Shown here piece after piece: positions 1-8,197 of a stretch of 8,197 nt of DNA. The position numbers were made by a program, and so were the translations under genes. Source of the stretch: Acidisphaera sp035272265. GTDB taxonomy: Bacteria; Pseudomonadota; Alphaproteobacteria; Acetobacterales; Acetobacteraceae. Numbering within the stretch: the first letter of the stretch is position 1; each line of letters starts with the position of its first letter. The stretch lies in contig DATEQV010000256.1 in assembly GCA_035272265.1 (NCBI GenBank), positions 1 to 8,197 of the forward strand, given 5' to 3'. Below the pieces are notes generated by a model. It saw nothing but the letters and a program-made list of their open reading frames with translations. It was not told where the DNA came from and searched no databases.

Positions 1-1
1 G

Positions 2-85
2 AGCTGGGGCGGACGCGTGCTGCTCGCCGACCTGCTGCCGGGGCATTGGGCCACGCCATCCCCATCGGCGCGGATGCTGGGGTAG
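2..85 (+). CDS. C-terminal end of an unrecognised protein (5'-truncated by window edge)
   Basis: Reading from base 2 gives 27 codons ending at a TAG at 83-85, with C-terminal residues ...LLADLLPGHWATPSPSARML-G. About four fifths of the third codon positions are G or C, which fits a real gene in this genome better than the other frames I checked here. I do not recognise the family from so short a tail, and no domain can be assigned. The gene would be convergent with the AsmA-family gene, with a palindromic repeat between them. The call could be wrong: in GC-rich DNA a 27-codon open stretch is easily found by chance. Confidence 0.4.
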   Translation, partial: SWGGRVLLADLLPGHWATPSPSARMLG

Positions 86-130
86 TTTCGGCAGCTACCA
101 CTTGTCCCGCGTCATCCCGTGCGACTTATC

Positions 131-228
131 CCGTCATCGCGAGGCGCGCAGCGCCGTGGCGATCCAGGGCAGCGCGGCAGGCGTTTGTCACGTGGCCCTG
201 GATCGCCACGCTTCGCTCGCGATGACGG
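131..228. repeat. Extragenic palindromic repeat (long imperfect hairpin)
   Basis: Two arms pair across a 24-base loop (171-194). The outer arm CCGTCATCGCGAG (131-143) is the exact reverse complement of 216-228, and the inner arm GTGGCGATCCAGGGC (156-170) is the exact reverse complement of 195-209. Between the paired segments each side has a short unpaired GC-rich bulge (144-155 and 210-215). The 'CGTCATcGCGAG...GATCCAGGGC' style resembles the abundant repetitive extragenic palindromes of Rhizobiales and related alphaproteobacteria. It lies between two convergent genes, where such elements commonly act as bidirectional transcription stops or mRNA 3'-end stabilisers. That role is inferred; the inverted repeat itself is seen directly. 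Confidence 0.85.
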
Positions 229-238
229 TGTGAACGAC

Positions 239-254
239 GTCGCACGCGTGCGAC
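239..254. repeat. 16-bp perfect palindrome just past the AsmA-family gene stop
   Basis: GTCGCACGCGTGCGAC reads identically on both strands. It begins 17 bases beyond the - strand stop codon of the AsmA-family gene (271-273) and is separate from the larger palindrome at 131-228. It could be a protein-binding dyad or a compact hairpin at the end of the mRNA. No T-run follows in either direction, so it is not a classical intrinsic terminator. Confidence 0.5.
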
Positions 255-270
255 TCCACCGTCGGTACAG

Positions 271-3084
271 TCACGACCGTGACAGCCACCGCAGCGCCGG
301 CGCGATTTCGGGTACCCGCTCGGGTGACGCGAACGGTCCGGACAGGCGCAGGCCGAGGTCGGGGCCGCCCTCCAGCGCCGGATGCAGGCGCACCTGCACG
401 TCGAGCGTGCCGGTCGGCACGGCGAGCGTGCCGCTGATCCGCGCGGTACCCTCCGGCGCCTCCAGCACGCCCTCGCCGACCGTCGCCACGCCGCCGGCGA
501 TGTCGGCCGACAGGCGCAGCGCGGTGAACGGCGTGCGGCCGTCGCGCAACGCGGCGAGCAGCGGGGCCTGCAGCCGCTCCGGGCGGCCCGCCTCGGCGGT
601 GCGCAGCGCGCCGCGCAGCAGCGGCAGGCTGAAGCCGCGCAGCGCCCCGTCGCGCGCAGTCAGCGTCGCGTGCCCGGCGAGCGTGGCCAGCATCGCCGAC
701 AGGCTGTAGCCCTCGCCCGACAGCCGGACCTGCATGCCCACGCGACCGCCGAGCAGGTCGAACGGCAGGCCGGTCAGCGGCGCGGTCACCGGCACGTCCG
801 CCAGCGCCACTTCGAGCGAGACCTTCGGCGGCGTCGCCAAGGCGTCCAGGACCACGCCGCCCGACAACGCGCCGCCGGCGACCTGAGCCGAGATCCCGCC
901 GATTCCGACGACACCGCCGGTCAGGCCCAGCCGCGCCGCAACCTGGCGAGCGATCGTCGCATCGGCCTGGGTGACGCGGTCGGCGGTCAGGTCGAGCACC
1001 GCCTCCCAGCCGCCGAGCCAGTCGAGCGGCAGCGGAGCGGTGCCATGCCAGGAGACCCGTGGCAGCGGCAGCGTCTGCGCGGCGATGCGCCCGGTCAGCC
1101 GCACCGGTGCTGCGAGCGTCGCGGCGAGACGGCCCGTGGCCTTCAGTGTGCCGGCGGTCAGCGCGACGTCATCGAGCGCGACCTGCCCGGCCGACAAGGT
1201 GACCTTGGCCTGCGCATCGAGCGGCCCGTCGCCCAGCCACGCGAGCATGCCGTCCGACGCCAGACGCGCCGCGGCGGGATGACGCAGGGTCAGGGTGCCG
1301 CTCGCCGTCCGGGCGGCCACGTCGGCCTTGCCGTCGAACCCGGCGGCGAGATCGCCGAGCGCGAGCCTGCCCGCGCCCTCCAGCGCCGGCCACGTGCCGT
1401 GCGCGTGCAGGTCTATCGCGAGCTTTCCCTGGGACAGGGCAGGCAGCACGGGCAGCAGGTCGGCCAGCTTCCCGGCATCGGGAGCCTGCACCGTCAGGTG
1501 CGCGTCCTCGATCTGCCCGCCGGCATGCACCTGGCCTTGCGCCTCGACCTGCGCGCCCTGCCAGCCGAACGCGACTCGGCGGACCGTGATGCCCGCGGGA
1601 TCGCCGCTGAACTGTGCGAGCAGGAGGTCGAGCGGCACGGCGCCGACCAGCGCATGCGCGACCGTCAGCCGCACGTCGGCCGCCACCGGCAGCGATTGGG
1701 GCAGACCGCCCGGCGCCGGCAGCGACAGCCGGTCGAGCGACAGGTCGGCAGATACGCGAGGCGGGCCGCCCTCGGTGTCGATCCGCACGCTGCCGGCGAC
1801 CGCGCCGTCGCCTGCGGTCCCATCGAGACGGTCCAGCATCAGCGCACCGGACAGCCAGCGCACCTGCCCCGAGACGGACGCCGAGGCTGGCATGGCAGCA
1901 CCGAGGTCGGCGCCGAGCCAGGTGCGTGACGCCCAGCTGATCGTCCCCGGCAAGTTCGGCGCACGCAGCGTGCCCTGCCCGAGGAACGAGTCGCCCTCGG
2001 CAAGGCTGCCGTTGATGCTGACCAATGCGCCTTGCGGCAGGTCGGCGCTGGCCTCGCGCACGTTGACGGCAGACGGCGCGACATCGAGGGCAAGACGCAG
2101 GCGTCCGAACGTGGCGCCCGCGAGGGACGCGGCGTCGGCGGACAGATCGAGGCTCGCCGGCAGCGGGAAGTTGCTGCTTCTGACGAGCTTCGGCAGCCAG
2201 GCGGCGAGATCGAGCCGCGTCGCGTTCAGCGACAGGTCGATGCGCGCGGACGGCAGCATCTGCAGCGCCACGCCGGCGCGGGCCGCCTGTCCGCCGATTT
2301 CGCAATCGAGGTCGTCGGCGGCGAACTGCCCGTTGGCCCAGGCGATGCCGCCGGAGATGCGGAACGGCAGCGACGGCGCGAAGCCGACGATGCCGAGGTC
2401 GTCGCCGTGCGCGTCGAGCCGCCCGATCGCCGCGGTGCCGTCGGCGGCGAGCTGCCCGGTGAAGCCGAGGACCGCATGGCCCCACGCGCCATCGAGCCCC
2501 GTGGCCCAGAGGTCGAGGGCGGAAGAACCGTTGGCGTTCGCGTCCGGCACGCCCAGGGCAACATCGACCTGGAAGCCGCGCCCCTGCCATCTGGCGAAGC
2601 CTTTGACCGACAGCGCTCCGTCCGCCGCCGTGACGATGGTGGCCTCGACGGCGTCGAAATCCGCGGTGCCGATGGTCAGGTTGCCGTCACGGACGAGGAG
2701 CGACAGCGGATGCGGCAGAGTGGTGGCGCCGGCCTTCGGCAGCGGCCAGGGCAGATGCAGCGACGGCGACTGCAACACCGCGCGCTGCGGCACGAGCCGT
2801 CCGGACAGCAGCGGCCAAAGCTCCGGCCAGAGCCGCAGCTGCGGCACGGTCATCGCGCCGTCGCCGACGGTGACGTCGTCGGCGGACAGTTGCGGCTGCG
2901 GCAGCAGCATGACGTGGATCGGCCCGGAGATCGCGACGTGCTGCCCGAACAGTTGCCCCGTCGCGGCCGCCAGGGGGGCGCGATAGCGCGACCAGTCGAC
3001 CCGGGGCGGCACCAGCCACGCGGCGGCCACGGCGGCGACCAGCAGGACGCACAGCGCCGCCAGCGCGATGCGGAGCGCGCGCAT
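271..3084 (-). CDS. AsmA-family inner-membrane-anchored envelope protein
   Basis: The 937-residue product is an AsmA-family protein. Family members are anchored in the inner membrane, extend through the periplasm and are implicated in phospholipid transport to, or assembly of, the outer membrane. Residues 1-3 (MRA) are followed by one hydrophobic segment at about 5-25, then the usual AsmA opening around residues 29-75 (VDWSRYR..., a GQ..AISGPI-like strand, then LLPQPQLSADDVTVGDG). Most of the body is repetitive beta-strand sequence with alternating small and hydrophobic residues. The end (about 790-937) matches the conserved AsmA C-terminal region: GYSLSAMLATLAGHATL, an alternating ...TARDGALRGFSLP, then ISGTLAVPTGTLDVQVRL. 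The length exceeds that of E. coli AsmA (about 617) but is normal for alphaproteobacterial members. The ATG at 3084-3082 immediately precedes the anchor; an AGGGG stretch about 10 bases upstream is a weak ribosome site. It lies 96 bp downstream of the 5-oxoprolinase gene on the same strand, a gap in which I see no clear terminator or promoter, so weak read-through is possible. The exact paralogue cannot be decided. Confidence 0.88.
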   Translation of the reverse strand: MRALRIALAALCVLLVAAVAAAWLVPPRVDWSRYRAPLAAATGQLFGQHVAISGPIHVMLLPQPQLSADDVTVGDGAMTVPQLRLWPELWPLLSGRLVPQRAVLQSPSLHLPWPLPKAGATTLPHPLSLLVRDGNLTIGTADFDAVEATIVTAADGALSVKGFARWQGRGFQVDVALGVPDANANGSSALDLWATGLDGAWGHAVLGFTGQLAADGTAAIGRLDAHGDDLGIVGFAPSLPFRISGGIAWANGQFAADDLDCEIGGQAARAGVALQMLPSARIDLSLNATRLDLAAWLPKLVRSSNFPLPASLDLSADAASLAGATFGRLRLALDVAPSAVNVREASADLPQGALVSINGSLAEGDSFLGQGTLRAPNLPGTISWASRTWLGADLGAAMPASASVSGQVRWLSGALMLDRLDGTAGDGAVAGSVRIDTEGGPPRVSADLSLDRLSLPAPGGLPQSLPVAADVRLTVAHALVGAVPLDLLLAQFSGDPAGITVRRVAFGWQGAQVEAQGQVHAGGQIEDAHLTVQAPDAGKLADLLPVLPALSQGKLAIDLHAHGTWPALEGAGRLALGDLAAGFDGKADVAARTASGTLTLRHPAAARLASDGMLAWLGDGPLDAQAKVTLSAGQVALDDVALTAGTLKATGRLAATLAAPVRLTGRIAAQTLPLPRVSWHGTAPLPLDWLGGWEAVLDLTADRVTQADATIARQVAARLGLTGGVVGIGGISAQVAGGALSGGVVLDALATPPKVSLEVALADVPVTAPLTGLPFDLLGGRVGMQVRLSGEGYSLSAMLATLAGHATLTARDGALRGFSLPLLRGALRTAEAGRPERLQAPLLAALRDGRTPFTALRLSADIAGGVATVGEGVLEAPEGTARISGTLAVPTGTLDVQVRLHPALEGGPDLGLRLSGPFASPERVPEIAPALRWLSRS

Positions 3085-3180
3085 CGTCAGATTGCCCCTG
3101 GCGACGTGCCGTCTGGCCTATGGGCTGCGAACCGACCGCGCTTCAGTGTCCGACTCCGGCTGCCAGGTGACGACGGGGAG

Positions 3181-6785
<3,605 letters not shown>

Positions 6786-6789
<4 letters not shown>

Positions 6790-7595
6790 TGGAGCGCGCT
6801 TTCCAACGTGCGGGCGTAGGCGGCGTGCGGCCGGTCGGTGATCAGCATGCAGCCCGGCGCGTGCGCGATCACGAGTGGCAGGCGCGCCGCCTCGACCGCC
6901 GCCTGGCTGGTCACGCCGCAGGCCCAGAACAGCGGCACCTCGCCGTCGCGCAGCGGAACCGGGTCGCCGTAATCCGTGCGCGACAGATCGGCGATGCCGA
7001 TCGCCGCCGGGTCGCCGATGTGGATCGGGCCGCCATGCATGTCGGGGTAGCGCGCGCTGATCTGGCCGGCGAGCACCGCGTCCGACGGCGAGAACGGCCG
7101 CATCGACACCACCAGCGGCCCGCCGAACACGCCGACGGGCGTGGTGTCGATGTTGGTGCGGTACATCGGCACGTTGCAGCCGCAGTCGTGGTGGCGCAGC
7201 GCGAGGCCCGCCTCCAGCAGCGCGTTCTCGAACGTGAACGAGCAGCCGACGACGAACGTCACCATGTCGTCGTTCCACAACTCGGCGATGTCGGTCACCT
7301 CGCCGGCGAACGCGCCGAAGCGGTACAGGCGATAGCGCGGCAGGTCGTGGCGGATGTCGATGCCCTCGCCGAGTTCGGGCAGCGACGGATCGCCGGGCCG
7401 CCCGATCGCCAGCAGCGGGCACGGGCGCGGATTGGCGCGGCAATACGCCGCGTAGTCGGCGGCGTATTCGGCGGGGATGATCGCCACGTTGCCCTGCGCG
7501 GCACCCGGCGCCAGTCCGGCCGTCGGGCCGGTGTGCGCCCCTGCGCGGATCGCCTGCCGCACCTGCCTCGCGCCCGCTTCCGCCGTCTCCGCCAT
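6786..7595 (-). CDS. DUF1445 family protein (putative hydro-lyase / D-glutamate cyclase-like)
   Basis: The 269-residue cytoplasmic protein matches the DUF1445 family (B. subtilis YcsI; usual length about 255-270). Visible signature blocks are GCSFTFENALLEAG (117-130), CNVPMYRT (140-147), GGPLVVSMRP (158-167), DMHGGPIHIGDPAAIGI (185-201), PLFWACGVTSQ (221-231) and HAPGCMLITD (245-254). The family is annotated as a putative hydro-lyase; the mammalian D-glutamate cyclase DGLUCY, which forms 5-oxo-D-proline, carries a domain of this family. The ATG at 7595-7593 was chosen because a strong Shine-Dalgarno GGAGG lies 6 bases upstream (7606-7602) and it gives the family-typical length; the frame stays open upstream to an ATG at 7814, but that leader is not family-like. 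Its stop overlaps the 5-oxoprolinase start by 4 bases, so the two are very probably translated as a coupled operon and may act on the same metabolite: D-glutamate to 5-oxoproline here, opening of the ring by the partner. The exact reaction remains an inference. Confidence 0.9.
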
Positions 7596-7872
7596 GCCGC
7601 CCCTCCGTCCTCGATCCCGCCGCATCAGGGCATGGATCGCACCGCCACGCCACCGCCGGCCGGACGGCATCATCACGCAAAGGTGACGCGGCGCCGACTG
7701 GCGAGCGTGTGTTGTCATGCCGGCGCGGTGGCAGGGCCGCGGCAGATCGATTACACTCCGTATCGCCCCCAACCGAGCAACGAACCCAACGTGGTCGGCA
7801 AACTCCACGGCCAAGGCCCGGGGCTCACCATCAAATCACCGACGTCAAACGCACTCTCAAGGGAACTGTCAT
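7596..7872. promoter_or_regulatory. Divergent intergenic region between the DUF1445 operon and the exported-protein gene
   Basis: This 277-bp gap separates two divergent genes and must hold the promoters of both. Ribosome sites are clear at both ends: GGAGG 6 bases before the - strand start, and AAGGGA (7859-7864) 8 bases before the + strand ATG. The middle and right part (about 7745-7872) is less GC-rich than the flanking genes, as expected of a control region. I could not find a convincing operator dyad, riboswitch or a strong sigma-70 hexamer pair. Short open frames through it appear to be chance. Confidence 0.6.
7750..7780 (-). promoter_or_regulatory. Weak candidate sigma-70 promoter for the DUF1445-5-oxoprolinase operon
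   Basis: On the - strand TTGCTC (7780-7775) and TGTAAT (7755-7750) are spaced 19 bases apart; the -10 box matches the TATAAT consensus at five of six positions, the -35 at four of six, and the spacer is longer than ideal. It would place the transcription start near 7743 and give a leader of about 150 bases. This is a by-eye match only and could be chance. Confidence 0.2.
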
Positions 7873-8088
7873 ATGCGCAAAGTGCTTCGCGGTGCCCTCG
7901 CAGCAGGGGCCGTTACTCTCGCCACGGTTGCAGGCTTGGCAGCGGCGAAGGCGGACGTGATCCGTATCGCGATCGTGGTGGCAGGCAGCGATGCCGACTA
8001 CAAGAACAACGTCGCACTGCTTCCGACGTTCGAGGAGCTTCTGAAAAAGGCGGGCGCGCCCTCACGCATCCCCTCATTGGCAAGTTGA
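7873..8088 (+). CDS. Exported protein, probably the start of a periplasmic binding protein; frame closed early
   Basis: The ATG at 7873 has AAGGGA 8 bases upstream and begins a textbook Sec signal peptide: MRKVLRG, a hydrophobic run to about residue 22, and an A25-K-A27 cleavage site followed by DVIRIAIVVAGSDADYKNN. The mature start, a beta strand (IRIAIVV) followed after a loop by a helix (LLPTFEELLKKAGA), resembles the first beta-alpha unit of periplasmic substrate-binding proteins, which feed ABC-type transporters; no specific family could be recognised. The frame then meets TGA at 8086-8088, giving only 71 codons, and the last ten residues (PSRIPSLAS) do not look like a natural continuation or end. 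Either the gene is broken, a base or a segment is wrong here, or it is a genuinely short secreted protein. Its divergent position suggests, but does not prove, a link to uptake of the substrate of the neighbouring 5-oxoprolinase operon. Confidence 0.6.
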   Translation: MRKVLRGALAAGAVTLATVAGLAAAKADVIRIAIVVAGSDADYKNNVALLPTFEELLKKAGAPSRIPSLAS

Positions 8089-8197
8089 CGACGCCGCGTA
8101 ATAAAAGAATCCGCTGAGCTGGCCGCAGTTGCTGCAAAGAATCAGGAAGGCCCTGGCCAGATTCGCATTCTTGCGCGCGACAAAAACGGCTTGCCTC
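8089..8197 (+). other. Ambiguous tail: possible continuation of the broken exported-protein gene
   Basis: These 109 bases have about 57% G+C, clearly lower than the rest of the window, and begin with the AT-rich TAATAAAAGAAT (8099-8110). In the same frame as the upstream exported-protein gene they are open to the window edge and read VIKESAELAAVAAKNQEG then PGQIRILARDKNGLP (from 8098), plausible protein but with poor third-position bias. A second + frame is also open after the TAATAA and reads PLSWPQLLQRIRKALARF; one - strand frame is open too. I cannot decide which, if any, is real. Nothing here is a recognisable transposon end or RNA gene. Confidence 0.3.

Noticed and set aside
6790..7680. 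Extension of the 5-oxoprolinase frame up to an ATG near 7680, suggesting a 1499-residue protein
   Set aside because: The extra ~297 residues are Arg/Ala/Gly-rich shadow of the DUF1445 gene in another frame; the family N-terminus begins right after the TTG at 6789.
7729..7744. A TGGCAGG...GGCA pattern resembling a sigma-54 promoter on the + strand
   Set aside because: The -12 element (CGGCA) is a poor match to TTGCA, and GC-rich sequence gives such matches easily; no activator site was seen.
7596..7814. N-terminal extension of the DUF1445 protein to an ATG at 7814
   Set aside because: The added 73 residues are not family-like, while the internal ATG at 7595 has a strong GGAGG site and gives the normal length.
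8114..8197. The second + frame reading LSWPQLLQRI..., slightly reminiscent of the C-terminal part of IS91-type transposases
   Set aside because: Only the first few residues resemble it; the cysteine motif that should follow is absent and no transposon end is visible, so it is not supportable.

Overview
The window is very GC-rich (roughly 70% by eye), and the real genes carry the strong G/C bias at third codon positions expected of such a genome. The gene content (a long AsmA-type envelope protein, a fused 5-oxoprolinase, a DUF1445 protein) and a 'CCGTCATCGCGAG' extragenic palindrome point to a Gram-negative proteobacterium, most likely an alphaproteobacterium of the Rhizobiales/Rhodospirillales kind. 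The taxonomic call is an inference from composition and repeat style.

Layout, left to right. Bases 2-85 appear to be the last codons of an unrecognised + strand gene. A convergent intergenic gap (86-270) follows, holding a ~98-bp extragenic palindrome and a separate 16-bp perfect palindrome. A 937-residue AsmA-family protein lies on the - strand (271-3084). After a 96-bp gap comes a two-gene - strand operon: a DUF1445/D-glutamate cyclase-like protein (7595 to 6786), followed with a 4-base stop/start overlap by a 1202-residue single-chain ATP-dependent 5-oxoprolinase (6789 to 3181). A 277-bp divergent intergenic region (7596-7872) separates this operon from a + strand gene starting at 7873. 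That gene encodes an exported protein with a clean signal peptide, but its frame is closed by a stop only 71 codons in. The last ~110 bases of the window are less GC-rich and ambiguous.

How the genes may work together: 5-oxoprolinase opens 5-oxoproline (pyroglutamate) to glutamate at the cost of ATP. DUF1445 proteins are related to the mammalian D-glutamate cyclase, which makes 5-oxo-D-proline, and a DUF1445 protein (YcsI) also sits in the Bacillus subtilis operon for the unrelated PxpABC 5-oxoprolinase. The translationally coupled pair here is therefore best read as a 5-oxoproline/D-glutamate salvage module. The divergent exported protein may be the binding component of an uptake system, but its gene is broken or cut in this window. 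The AsmA gene is probably unrelated in function.

The most interesting points are the DUF1445 + fused 5-oxoprolinase coupling, a near-perfect 25-bp palindrome lying inside the 5-oxoprolinase coding sequence at a likely linker (possibly an in-frame insertion of a repetitive palindromic element), and the disrupted exported-protein gene at the right edge. I saw no CRISPR array, tRNA, rRNA, integrase, phage gene or recognisable defence system.
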